64,000 bases of DNA from JANMEB01 sp041745295 (GTDB taxonomy: Bacteria > Planctomycetota > Planctomycetia > Pirellulales > Pirellulaceae), in NCBI GenBank assembly GCA_041745295.1, contig JBGTJE010000071.1, positions 39,762 to 103,761 of the forward strand. Direction: 5' to 3'. Both the position numbers and the translations under genes were made by a program. The notes beneath the pieces are model-generated. The model ran no database searches. It was given only the letters and a program-made list of their open reading frames with translations, and was not told the origin of the DNA. How positions within the stretch are numbered: position 1 is the first letter of the stretch; every line of letters starts with the position of its first letter. Shown here piece after piece: positions 33,534 through 42,610 of this stretch.

Positions 33534-34841
33534 TTAGTTTGTGCGGCGGTACAGGATCGAGGTGCCAACCGTAAAACCCACCGCGCCGATGGCCACCAGC
33601 ACGAAACATGGGAACAGCATTTCTTGCCAAGAAAAGTCCCGCCAGATTGCTCCCTCGATCGCGAGGATCGACCAACGCACCGGACTGATGAAACTGAGCT
33701 TCTGCAAAAACCCTGGCAAGAACATCGCGGGGATCATGCAGCCTCCGATCATCGCCATCACGGTATTGAGCGCCCAGCCAATCCCGCTGACGCTCGCTTC
33801 GGATTTTCCCAAAACGGCGAACGTCATCATGATGCCGACAAAGCAAACGCCGGTCGCTATCGCGGCCACGGCCAATTTGCTGAAACTGGCCGGTTGCATC
33901 TTGAGCAACAGGCCGAGCGAAACCATCACAATCATGACAAAGAGAACTGCCAAGAAGCACGCCGTCGCCTTGCCCAGCAAGATTTGCAATTTGCTCAAGG
34001 GGGAAACTTGGAGCCGAAGCATCGTGCCCATCGTTCGTTCGCGGGCGATCGAGATCGAAAAGCCCGCGACACATCCGAGCACTCCCCACAACATGGCTTG
34101 CGGAAAACTGATATCCCACCGGGAGCGAATCTTTGTTAGTTGATCCCGGATGGCGTTCGGTTCAATTTTTCGCGTGACGTCAATTCTTTTGATGTTAACG
34201 AATTGGATTTCGGCCCCGCCCAATCCGTCGGTTTCTCCTTGCGTTTGAAATTGATCAGCAGTGTCAATCATCTTTTCCAGCGATCCGAAGAACGCCTCGC
34301 CGATCAATCTCAGCGGCGCATCGGCATTACCTAAGAACTCTTGCTTCGCCGTCGCGATGCTGGGTAGAAACTGTTGCGGGTCTTTGAATCGCTCGCCGAT
34401 TAGGCTGGCGTTGGCCTGCATGATGAAGCCTTCCAGCATCGCGCTTTCGGCGGCGCGGGACGGATCCGTTCCCACTTGAATCTCGGGTTGAGTTTCCCAC
34501 ATGATGCCAGCTTTCTCGCCAAAGCCCTGGGGGAGCACGATGACGCCCGTGCGAGTTCCCTTGCGAACGCTTTCCGTCGCCGACTCAAGGGTGTCGGTCA
34601 CTAGGTTGATACTTTGGTTCTGGGCGAGTGATTCACGGAATTTTTCTGAGAACGGAGTATGATCCTGATCGACGAATGCCACTTGCATTTTTCCGCCGTC
34701 GTCAGAGGAAGAAGAATTGCCTCCCATGACCAACCCGAAAAACAGCCCCATAAGGATTGGAAAACCAATGATGAAAAACGCCGCCAGCTTGTCGCGGAGC
34801 AGCAATTTGAGGTCCTTCATCGCCAGGTCAAACATCTTCAT
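33534..34841 (-). CDS. ABC-2 type exporter permease
   Basis: Membrane protein of 435 residues: one helix near the N-terminus (AAFFIIGFPILMGLFFGLVM), an extracytoplasmic domain of about 200 residues, and five hydrophobic segments in the last 190, the ABC-2/Yhh-type topology. It pairs with the ATPase gene upstream on the same strand (120-bp gap containing the 34913 palindrome). Together they probably export a drug, lipid or polymer. The substrate cannot be told. Confidence 0.85.
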   Translation of the reverse strand: MKMFDLAMKDLKLLLRDKLAAFFIIGFPILMGLFFGLVMGGNSSSSDDGGKMQVAFVDQDHTPFSEKFRESLAQNQSINLVTDTLESATESVRKGTRTGVIVLPQGFGEKAGIMWETQPEIQVGTDPSRAAESAMLEGFIMQANASLIGERFKDPQQFLPSIATAKQEFLGNADAPLRLIGEAFFGSLEKMIDTADQFQTQGETDGLGGAEIQFVNIKRIDVTRKIEPNAIRDQLTKIRSRWDISFPQAMLWGVLGCVAGFSISIARERTMGTMLRLQVSPLSKLQILLGKATACFLAVLFVMIVMVSLGLLLKMQPASFSKLAVAAIATGVCFVGIMMTFAVLGKSEASVSGIGWALNTVMAMIGGCMIPAMFLPGFLQKLSFISPVRWSILAIEGAIWRDFSWQEMLFPCFVLVAIGAVGFTVGTSILYRRTN

Positions 34842-34912
34842 GGTTTTTGGGTCTTGAAGGAAATGGAATGATTGGATGTACCTGAAATTGTAATTCCTCC
34901 GTCCGTGGAAGA

Positions 34913-34939
34913 TGGATTCCGGGACTCAGCCCGGAATGA
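34913..34939. repeat. 27-bp palindromic repeat, reverse copy
   Basis: Exact reverse complement of 11517-11543, located between the two ABC-transporter genes. The palindrome GGGACTCAGCCC is at its centre. Confidence 0.7.
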
Positions 34940-34961
34940 CGCTGGACTGTGTTTGGCGTTC

Positions 34962-35876
34962 CTAGTCTCTGAGGCTTCGCCCTGTCAATGAAAGAAAAAC
35001 GCATTCCAAATTCGGGCTATTAATTTGCATCGTATGAAAAGTGGCGCCCGACGTGGAAAGCCGTGTGACGTCTTCCAGCGGTCTGCGCGAGGTAAACCGC
35101 AGTTCCCGGCCGTTCCTTTGACCCAGATCGGCGAGGCCTTCCGGCCAATGATCGATGTCCGCAACCACGAGGCTTTCGCCTCCGTGTTGGCGAATCAGGT
35201 TGTCGACGGAGTCAATCGCCATCAGGCGTCCTTTGTCGACAATTGCAACTCGATCGCAAAGTCGTTCGGCCTCTTCCATGTAGTGCGTCGTGTAAAGGAT
35301 TGTTAGTCCGGCGGCGCTCAAAACTTCGATGGAATCGAAAATGTGATTTCGCGATTGGGGATCGACGCCGGCCGTGGGTTCGTCGAGCAGCAAGATTCGA
35401 GGATCGTGAACCAGGGCCACGGCGATGTTCAATCGGCGCTTCATGCCGCCGGAAAAAGTCGATACTCGATGCCTGGCGCGATCGGCTAAACCGGAAAAAT
35501 CCAATGCCCATTTTACGCGTTCGGCGAGCAAAGCTCCGCGCAAGCCATAGAGTTTGGCGAAGAACCGCAGATTTTCGGTGGCGGTGAGTTCCTCGTACAA
35601 GGACAGAGCTTGCGGAGCGACGCCGATCTGCTGTCGCGTTTTTTCGGACACGGGATCCGCGCCAGCGACCGATACGCTCCCGCGATCGGGTCGAATCAAG
35701 CCAATCAGCATGGCAATAGTCGTCGATTTTCCCGCGCCATTGGGTCCGAGCAATCCAAACGTCTCGCCAGCCTTGATCTCAAAGCTCAATCCATCGACGG
35801 CCTTGATTTCGCCGAAGGATTTTTCCAATTCAGTTGCTTGAATCAATTCTTCCTGGCTCCGTTGACCGGGTATCAT
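34962..35876 (-). CDS. ABC transporter ATP-binding protein
   Basis: ATPase subunit of 304 residues. Walker A GLLGPNGAGKST, signature TFSGGMKRRL, Walker B ILLLDEPTAGVDP and the switch histidine in LYTTHYMEEA are all intact. The C-terminal about 60 residues resemble the small accessory region common in ABC-2 exporter ATPases. It is transcribed first, with the permease following, so both probably form one export complex at the inner membrane. Confidence 0.92.
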   Translation of the reverse strand: MIPGQRSQEELIQATELEKSFGEIKAVDGLSFEIKAGETFGLLGPNGAGKSTTIAMLIGLIRPDRGSVSVAGADPVSEKTRQQIGVAPQALSLYEELTATENLRFFAKLYGLRGALLAERVKWALDFSGLADRARHRVSTFSGGMKRRLNIAVALVHDPRILLLDEPTAGVDPQSRNHIFDSIEVLSAAGLTILYTTHYMEEAERLCDRVAIVDKGRLMAIDSVDNLIRQHGGESLVVADIDHWPEGLADLGQRNGRELRFTSRRPLEDVTRLSTSGATFHTMQINSPNLECVFLSLTGRSLRD

Positions 35877-35948
35877 GATCGCATATGGTATTCGAACGAT
35901 TCGCTAATTTATTTCGCAGATTCTATCGCATTTGTTGTGTCCTCAAAT

Positions 35949-35973
35949 AGGTCTCGTTCGGCTCGCGAGACCT
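35949..35973. repeat. Short hairpin derived from MITE-like arms
   Basis: AGGTCTCG-ttcggctcg-CGAGACCT, matching the terminal 20-25 bases of the 174-bp element at 12680 and 20928 but without its interior. It looks like an internal deletion derivative or solo end, 43 bp upstream of the kinase start. Confidence 0.55.
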
Positions 35974-36015
35974 GATTGAGGACGGCCGACAACGCGAGAC
36001 CAACCTTGTGATGCC

Positions 36016-38223
36016 ATGGAAGAAGCGACAGAAAAAACGGTACCAGTCGACCCTTCGCTGAAGTGGCTTGAGGATTGCTTGGTCGGCTTGGATCCAATCG
36101 CCCCCGTGCAAAACGCCGAGCAGCTCCGCGGATTATTAGGCCGCGTGCCGTCCGAGTCGCGGCAATTGATCTTGGTGGAAGTCATCAAGTGCGATATGGC
36201 GGCAGCTGCAGAAGTCGGCATGCGCCGCGGGATCGATTTTTATCTGAGCGAATTCGGCGATTGGCTCCCCGAAGAACAAATCCCACTCGATTTGGTATTG
36301 GAAGAATTGCAACTTCGCCGCGAGGCCGGAGAGGAGCCGGACTTGGAGGAGTATCGCCTGCGATTTCCCGGATTGGCTTCGACAATAGGCCGATTCTTGG
36401 CGGTCGGGGAGGCAACCTCCCAATGCGCCCAGCGCACGCCTTTGCCAGAGTTTGTCCTCCATCAGATCGTCGATGACTTCCAGATTCTTGGAGTATTGGG
36501 ACAAGGGGCCTTTGCCCGCGTCTACTTGGCGCGGCAGGAATCCATGCACCGGTTGGTCGCGCTCAAGGCCAGCGTTCACGGGAGCGACGAGCCCCAGGCC
36601 CTTTCTCAACTCGACCATCCCAACGTGGTTCGCGTGTACGACCAGCGGACTTGTCTATCCCCCGCACTACGGCTGCTATACATGCAATACGTTCCCGGGG
36701 GAACGCTCGCCGAGTGCATCGAATACGTGCGCGGGATTCCCGTCCCGCATTGGTCGGGACAGTTGATTGTCGATTCGGTGGACCGCAGCTTGGTGTCGGC
36801 CGGACAAATTGCTCCGGAGGGATCGCCGACACGGCAAGCGTTGTCGACGCACGATTGGCCAACCGCGGTTGCCTGGATCGGCGTGCAACTTGCCGAAGGG
36901 TTGGCTTACGCCCACGCGCACGGCGTTTTGCATCGCGACGTCAAGCCCGCGAACATTTTGCTTAGCACCGACGGGGTCCCCAAATTGGCCGACTTCAACG
37001 TGAGCTTCAGCGGGATTGCGGGGCGTGCGGGCGCCGCCGTGAACTTTGGCGGCTCGTTGGCCTATATGTCACCCGAGCAATTACGGTCCGCCGATCCGAC
37101 CGATCCGACGGCGGCGGAGCAGCTTGATAATCGCTCGGACCTGTTTTCACTGGGCGTGGTTTTGTGGGAGCTCTACCACGGCGCTCGGCCTTGGAAAACG
37201 GAAGGCGCCGTCTTGAGCTGGCAGGCCGCCGTTCAAGCGCAGTTGGCACTGCGTCAAGCGCCTTTACCCAACGTGCCGATCGAAAATGCCGTCGGCCGAG
37301 TCCTCGATCGAACGTTGCGCCGGGCGTTGTCCTTTTCTCCCGATCAGCGCCCGAAAAATGGTGGCGAACTTGCCGGCGCGCTGCGCTTAGCCCTGTATCC
37401 GGAAGTGGCCGAACGGTTTGATCCGCCGCCGCGCAGTCTGGCGCAGCGACTCGGAAGTTTGCCGGTCCACTTCTTGGTCGTTCCGCTTGCCCTTTTGCCC
37501 AACGTGGCAGCGGCGATATTCAATTACATCTACAACGCCAGCCAGTTCATGCTGAAGTACCCTGAATTCTGGACCCAATTCGAACGCTTGTCGTTGATCG
37601 TAAATGGGGTCTTGTTCCCGATCGGCGTAGGGCTCACGCTCTGGCGAATGCAACCAGTCGCTGCGGCTGTGCGAAAGGCGGCGCAGGCGGAGCCACCCGA
37701 TGGTTTGCAGGTTGCGGCGACGTGGAATCTTGGTCATGCCGTGGCGGTGATCAGCGGATCGTTGTGGGTTTTTGCGGGACTTCTATTCCCCATCGTCTTG
37801 TTCTTCATCAATGAAAGGTTTCGCTGGGCCGACGCCGTGCAGTTCTTCATCTCGCTGGTCGTCAGTGGTGGAGTTGCGATTACGTATCCCTTTTTTGGAT
37901 TGTCGCTGTTGTCGGTGTTGATCTACTATCCCAAGTTGATTCGTCCGATCATGTCCGATCCCGATTTTGCGCGAATTCGAGACTTGATCTTGAGACGTTG
38001 TCGCCGCTATTTGGCGTTGGCAGCGATCACGCCGTTATTGGCGTTGGCGCTTCTAGTATTGCAAGCGGAGTCTTCGCGGGCGGTGCTCTTGGCGACGATC
38101 GGCACGACGGCGTTGGGCCTGGCGCTTTCGTTCTGGGCGTATCAAACGATTGACGAAACCGCGCGGCAATTGTCCGCCGTGCTGGCCCCGTCGCATTCGC
38201 TGGCCCGAGCGCGGAGCGAATGA
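36016..38223 (+). CDS. Membrane Ser/Thr protein kinase with DFN in place of DFG
   Basis: Hanks-type kinase of 735 residues. An N-terminal region of about 150 residues precedes the kinase domain (about 155-460): GQGAFARVYLA glycine loop, VALKA lysine, H306-R-D308-VKPAN catalytic loop, and then D326-F-N328 where DFG is normal. YMSPEQL and SDLFSLGVVLWEL follow. The C-terminal 260 residues hold about six hydrophobic segments. Metal-binding D326 is kept, so activity is plausible. It has no adjoining phosphatase or sigma gene. Confidence 0.87.
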   Translation: MEEATEKTVPVDPSLKWLEDCLVGLDPIAPVQNAEQLRGLLGRVPSESRQLILVEVIKCDMAAAAEVGMRRGIDFYLSEFGDWLPEEQIPLDLVLEELQLRREAGEEPDLEEYRLRFPGLASTIGRFLAVGEATSQCAQRTPLPEFVLHQIVDDFQILGVLGQGAFARVYLARQESMHRLVALKASVHGSDEPQALSQLDHPNVVRVYDQRTCLSPALRLLYMQYVPGGTLAECIEYVRGIPVPHWSGQLIVDSVDRSLVSAGQIAPEGSPTRQALSTHDWPTAVAWIGVQLAEGLAYAHAHGVLHRDVKPANILLSTDGVPKLADFNVSFSGIAGRAGAAVNFGGSLAYMSPEQLRSADPTDPTAAEQLDNRSDLFSLGVVLWELYHGARPWKTEGAVLSWQAAVQAQLALRQAPLPNVPIENAVGRVLDRTLRRALSFSPDQRPKNGGELAGALRLALYPEVAERFDPPPRSLAQRLGSLPVHFLVVPLALLPNVAAAIFNYIYNASQFMLKYPEFWTQFERLSLIVNGVLFPIGVGLTLWRMQPVAAAVRKAAQAEPPDGLQVAATWNLGHAVAVISGSLWVFAGLLFPIVLFFINERFRWADAVQFFISLVVSGGVAITYPFFGLSLLSVLIYYPKLIRPIMSDPDFARIRDLILRRCRRYLALAAITPLLALALLVLQAESSRAVLLATIGTTALGLALSFWAYQTIDETARQLSAVLAPSHSLARARSE

Positions 38224-38409
38224 ACACCGCTCGCACCACCCGTCACGTAGGCGAGAATCCAACGTATATAATCGAGGCTCGCCGTAGGACTCATTTGAGT
38301 CTTCCTGTAGCCGCACTCGCCAGAGTGTGGGCAACCCGCGTTTGGCGAACGCGGCGACTCAACCCATTTACTTTGACAAGGCCCGAGGCGTTTCGTAGGG
38401 GAGAAGGCC

Positions 38410-38943
38410 ATGCGCAAAATCACCTTTGGCGGCGCGGTTAGCTTGGACCACTATCTCGCCCGCGCCGATGGATCGGTCGATTGGATTATGTGGAGCGATG
38501 AAGCCGGCGCGATGATGGGGGATTATTGGGCCAAGATCGATACCGTCTTGATGGGGCGCAAAACGTACGAAGTGTCGCTGCGCATGGGGCAGGGGGCAGC
38601 GGATCAATATGGCGGGATCAAGACCTACGTCTTTTCGCGGACCCTAAAGCCGACGGCGGGCACGAGCGGTGTCGAATTTATCGCCGACAACGCGGTGGAA
38701 TTCGTTCGCAAACTGAAAAAGCTACCGGGCAAGGAAATTTGTCTGATGGGGGGCGGTGAGCTGGCCAGACCGATGTTTGAGGCCGGCTTGATCGACGAAA
38801 TTGGTTTCAACATTCATCCGGTCTTGCTCGGATCGGGCATCCCGCTGTTTTATCCGATGAACCACCAGATCGGATTGGAGTTAATCGAGTGCCGACCGTT
38901 CAAAAATGGTTGCGTCGTCGTGACCTACCGCGTGAAACACTGA
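38410..38943 (+). CDS. Dihydrofolate-reductase-like (RibD C-terminal) protein
   Basis: Protein of 177 residues of the bacterial DHFR/RibD-C family: GGAVSLDHYLARADGSVDW, VLMGRKTYE, CLMGGGELARPMFEAGLIDEI and IHPVLLGSGIPLF. These are NADPH-dependent reductases of varied or unknown substrates, not the housekeeping DHFR. It stands alone. The 186-bp spacer upstream carries another ACTCGCCAGAGT-type repeat (about 38305-38360). Confidence 0.85.
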   Translation: MRKITFGGAVSLDHYLARADGSVDWIMWSDEAGAMMGDYWAKIDTVLMGRKTYEVSLRMGQGAADQYGGIKTYVFSRTLKPTAGTSGVEFIADNAVEFVRKLKKLPGKEICLMGGGELARPMFEAGLIDEIGFNIHPVLLGSGIPLFYPMNHQIGLELIECRPFKNGCVVVTYRVKH

Positions 38944-38957
38944 GAAAAGAAGAAAGA

Positions 38958-39124
38958 TATTAACCACGGATTTCACGGATAACACGGATAGAAAAGGAAG
39001 AGCGGTAACCGAGTTGTATTAAGATTGCTTCGAACCAAGTTTTCCAAGCTCAACGGTTGGACGCAACAACGCCAATATTTTGCTTCCCTCTTATCCGTGT
39101 TATCCGTGAAATCCGTGGTTAATA
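38958..39124. repeat. 167-bp element with CCACGGATTTCACGGATAAC terminal inverted repeats
   Basis: Arms of about 34 bases, TATTAACCACGGATTTCACG... and ...CGTGAAATCCGTGGTTAATA, flank about 98 bp of non-coding sequence. It fills most of the 311-bp spacer before proS. Each arm is itself made of three ACGGAT-like units (CACGGATTTCACGGATAACACGGAT). I see only one copy in this window; it resembles MITE-like repeats seen in many bacteria. Confidence 0.75.
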
Positions 39125-39254
39125 CTGCCTTCTCTTCGATTGATCATTGGTCGAGTGTGATTGCTGAAACGCGAGTGAGTTTTCTACAATAGGCCGCGCG
39201 AACTTCTACCAATCAGCGCAGCGGCGCTTAATTCTTGGACTTTCGAGACACGCG

Positions 39255-40769
39255 ATGGCAGCAAAGACTACAACCGCGATTACCCCCACGCGGAACGACG
39301 ATTATCCCGAATGGTACCAACAGGTCATCCGCGCGGCGGACATGGCCGAAATCTCGCCGGTCCGTGGGTGCATGGTGATCAAGCCGTGGGGGTACGCGAT
39401 CTGGGAGAACATGCAGCGTGCGCTCGATCGCATGTTTAAAGCAACGGGGCACGAAAATGCTTATTTCCCCTTGTTCATTCCGCTTAGCTTTTTGGAAAAG
39501 GAAGCCGAGCATATCGAAGGCTTTGCCAAAGAATGCGCGGTTGTGACCCACCATCGACTCGAACCGGGAAAAAATGGAGGCTTGGTTCCTGCGGGCCCGC
39601 TCGAAGAACCGTTGGTCGTGCGGCCCACCAGCGAGACGATCATCGGCGCGATGTACGCCAAATGGGTTCAGTCCTATCGCGATTTGCCGATCAAGATCAA
39701 TCAATGGTGCAACGTCGTGCGCTGGGAGATGCGCACGCGGATGTTCTTGCGAACGACGGAATTCTTGTGGCAGGAAGGACACACCGCCCACGCCACCGAG
39801 GAGGAGGCTTTGGAAGAGACGCGGCAGATGCTCAAGGTTTATGCGGACTTTGCCGAAAACCACATGGCGATGCCCGTGATCCAAGGGGAAAAAACTGCGG
39901 GCGAGCGATTTCCAGGCGCCGTGTCAACGCTGTCGATCGAAGCGATGATGCAAGACCGCAAAGCCTTACAGGCCGGGACCTCGCACTTTCTGGGCCAGAA
40001 TTTTTCGCGGGCGCAAGCGATCAAATTCCAGGATCAAAACGGCCAAGAGCAATTCGCTTGGACTACATCGTGGGGACTTTCGACGCGCATGATTGGCGCT
40101 CTCATCATGAGCCACGGCGATGACAACGGCCTCTGCTTGCCTCCTCGGCTGGCACCCAAGCACGCGGTGATCTTGCCGATCTACCGCAATGACGAGGAAC
40201 GCCCCCAGGTCCTGCAGTCGTGCCAACAGCTGAAGAAACAATTGGAAACCGTGATGTTTGGGGATGATCGAATCGAAGTGCTGTTGGACGACCGCGATCT
40301 ACGCGGCGGAGAAAAGAAATGGTATTACGTCAAACGTGGCGTGCCAATTCGGATCGAAGTCGGCCCGCGGGACGTGGCCGCCAACACCGTTTTCGTGGCC
40401 CGTCGCGACGAAGAAAAATCAAACAGCATTCCGCGCGATCAATTCGTGGCAGACTTGCCGAAGACGCTGGAGGCAATGCAATCCAACTTCTATCAGCGCG
40501 CATTGAAATTGCGTAATGAAAATTCCTGCCAACTCGACACGCTGGCGGACTTTCGCGATTACTTCACGCCGCAGAACGCCGACAAACCGGAAATTCACGG
40601 CGGGTTCGCCGCGTGCTACGCCATCGACACGCCCGACGTGCAAAAACTGCTCAAGGATATGAAAGTCACCATTCGCAATATCCCGCTGGAGCATAACGAC
40701 TCGGGCGGAGAGTGTATCTTCTCCGGGCAACCCGCGCCGCGTCGGGCCCTATTCGCGAAAGCCTATTGA
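39255..40769 (+). CDS. proS: Prolyl-tRNA synthetase, archaeal/eukaryotic type
   Basis: Class II aminoacyl-tRNA synthetase of 504 residues charging tRNA-Pro. It lacks the bacterial editing insertion and has the archaeal-type features: DYPEWYQQVIRAADMAE at the start, RPTSET motif, FLRTTEFLWQEGHTAHA (motif 2), the anticodon-binding domain, and a C-terminal zinc-like domain ending in the characteristic tyrosine (FAKAY). Complete and intact. The DUF4416 gene follows after 22 bp and may be co-transcribed. Confidence 0.95.
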   Translation: MAAKTTTAITPTRNDDYPEWYQQVIRAADMAEISPVRGCMVIKPWGYAIWENMQRALDRMFKATGHENAYFPLFIPLSFLEKEAEHIEGFAKECAVVTHHRLEPGKNGGLVPAGPLEEPLVVRPTSETIIGAMYAKWVQSYRDLPIKINQWCNVVRWEMRTRMFLRTTEFLWQEGHTAHATEEEALEETRQMLKVYADFAENHMAMPVIQGEKTAGERFPGAVSTLSIEAMMQDRKALQAGTSHFLGQNFSRAQAIKFQDQNGQEQFAWTTSWGLSTRMIGALIMSHGDDNGLCLPPRLAPKHAVILPIYRNDEERPQVLQSCQQLKKQLETVMFGDDRIEVLLDDRDLRGGEKKWYYVKRGVPIRIEVGPRDVAANTVFVARRDEEKSNSIPRDQFVADLPKTLEAMQSNFYQRALKLRNENSCQLDTLADFRDYFTPQNADKPEIHGGFAACYAIDTPDVQKLLKDMKVTIRNIPLEHNDSGGECIFSGQPAPRRALFAKAY

Positions 40770-40791
40770 CGGTCGATCGAAAGGCGTAATC

Positions 40792-41334
40792 GTGGGAGAA
40801 CTATTGCCAGTCCGACTCGCGCTGCGTCTCGTTGCTGTCACCGCAAGCAGCCAGCCGGCGATCGAGTGGTTCTGCGACCAGGCTGCGCCAAACTGGGGCG
40901 CGGTCGCACTGCGCAGCCCACTGTTCGACTTCAACCAGACGGATTTCTACGAAGTCGAAATGGGTGCAAACCTGTGCAAGCAACTGCTGGCGTTCGCGAC
41001 TTTGATGGATCCTGCCGAACTCCCCGATGCGAAACTGCTGGCCAACGTTTGGGAGAAAGAGTACGCGGATACGGCAGGCGGAACGGTTCCGCGACCAGTC
41101 AACATCGATCCAGGCTACCTGACCGAGGCAAAGTTGGTGTTGGCTTCAACCAAAGACCGGGACCATCGGATCTATTTGCGCGACGGGATCTACGCAGAAA
41201 TCACCCTTGATTATCACCAGCGGCGTTGGCGGACCTCTCGCTGGACCTATCCCGACTACCAACAGCAGTCCTATTTTGATTTCTTAACACTGTGTCGCGA
41301 TTTCTTGCGCCGACAGTTTGCCGAACGGCGGTAA
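40792..41334 (+). CDS. DUF4416 family protein
   Basis: Protein of 180 residues matching DUF4416, a family of unknown function: FDFNQTDFYEVEMG, the highly conserved VNIDPGYLTEAKLVLASTKDRDHRIYL and GIYAEITLDY, with WTYPDYQ at the end. It starts with GTG at 40792, 22 bp after proS. The genomic link to proS is worth noting but does not reveal a role. Confidence 0.8.
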   Translation: MGELLPVRLALRLVAVTASSQPAIEWFCDQAAPNWGAVALRSPLFDFNQTDFYEVEMGANLCKQLLAFATLMDPAELPDAKLLANVWEKEYADTAGGTVPRPVNIDPGYLTEAKLVLASTKDRDHRIYLRDGIYAEITLDYHQRRWRTSRWTYPDYQQQSYFDFLTLCRDFLRRQFAERR

Positions 41335-41568
41335 GCGGAGAGCAGCTCGTTGAAATAGTAGGCTGAATCGCAGTTTTAAGGTTGCGAGTCAGGCTTTGAA
41401 TTCCAAAGCGCGAGTTTGCCGCCCCCAAATGTAACGTCAAGACGAATGCCAATCGTCAAGGTGGACTTTGTCAACGAGCGGTATAATCCCTGTGCCTTAA
41501 AACAACGCCCTTCTTAAACTACAATAATGGAAATGGCGTTTCTGTTGTTGACTTGTGGAATAAAATTG

Positions 41569-42444
41569 ATGAAAGAGCAGCATTCGGTGAGAAATCGTTC
41601 TTGGCTTCGAGTGCTGGTCTGGGTGTTGACCTGGATCGTCGCTTTACCCGCAGGGCTCGGATGGTTGGGCGGCTTTGGATTGCACCGCTATCAAGCAAGT
41701 CAAATTCAAGACAACTTCTCTCCCTATCGACCGTCCACGGTGGAATTGTCCAACGCGCAGCAGGTTGCGAATGCATTCATTTACATTCAGAAGCCACTCG
41801 ACGTTGAATTTGGCGACGTCGACAACTACAAGCGGTACCGCGAGGACTGGGACGCAGTTAATTCGGGGCTCAAACCAATACAAATTGAGCTTGTATCTCA
41901 TACCTGTGACGTTGAGTTCGACGGAAAGCCGATGCAGCCCAACGAGACGATCCAGGCGCGAAAGATGGCCACGATCTCGATTTCCTGGGTCGTCCAAAAC
42001 AGTGCTAAAGACTTTCGTCACGAACTTGTGTTGAAAACCAACGATGGCATTGAAGAGCGACGAAACTTGCGGTTCAGCGTCCACGGCACGGTCACCCCGG
42101 CCATCGAGATCCTCCCGCCCGGGTTGGACTTTGGGACTTTGACGAGCGGCCAGACGAAGGAATTGTCTGCCCGCGTACTGTGCTATCGAACCAAGACATT
42201 CAAAATTGAGGATATTTCCTTTTCCAACGAGGCCCTTCGCGCCGGATTCGACGTTCAGATCACGCCGATCGACGACTTGCGAAGCCTGGGCGGCGATCGG
42301 GTTCCTGCCGCGGCGTATTCGGTTGTCGTCACGGCGAAAGCCGACCCGTTGGAGAAGAAGGAGCATTCGGAGTTGCTCTTGCTTCGCTGCAACCTTCCGC
42401 AAACCGAGGGTCTGCAGTTGGGGCTCAAAGTCGTTTCGCAATAG
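41569..42444 (+). CDS. Membrane-anchored protein with DUF1573-like beta domain
   Basis: Protein of about 291 residues. One N-terminal hydrophobic anchor (VLVWVLTWIVALPAGLGWLG) is followed by an extracytoplasmic region. The second half, with VTPAIEILPPGLDFGTLTSGQ, SARVLCYRTKTFKIEDI and the alternating strands after it, resembles the DUF1573/ASPM-Hydin type of immunoglobulin-like domain frequent in planctomycetes. The ATG at 41569 is preferred; an ATG at 41527 in the same frame adds 14 residues. No function is known. Confidence 0.6.
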   Translation: MKEQHSVRNRSWLRVLVWVLTWIVALPAGLGWLGGFGLHRYQASQIQDNFSPYRPSTVELSNAQQVANAFIYIQKPLDVEFGDVDNYKRYREDWDAVNSGLKPIQIELVSHTCDVEFDGKPMQPNETIQARKMATISISWVVQNSAKDFRHELVLKTNDGIEERRNLRFSVHGTVTPAIEILPPGLDFGTLTSGQTKELSARVLCYRTKTFKIEDISFSNEALRAGFDVQITPIDDLRSLGGDRVPAAAYSVVVTAKADPLEKKEHSELLLLRCNLPQTEGLQLGLKVVSQ

Positions 42445-42610
42445 TGGCGGCAACTAACTGGGATGCTATCGGCCGGGCAGAGTTTGCGGGATTCGCGGCA
42501 TTTCCCGATTCCTTTTTATTTCGATCGCTGGAATAATAACCGCGCGGCATAACCCTTGGCTGGAATGGTGCGCAGTGCGTCGCGCGAAAACGGGAAGTTG
42601 GTCTAGTTAT

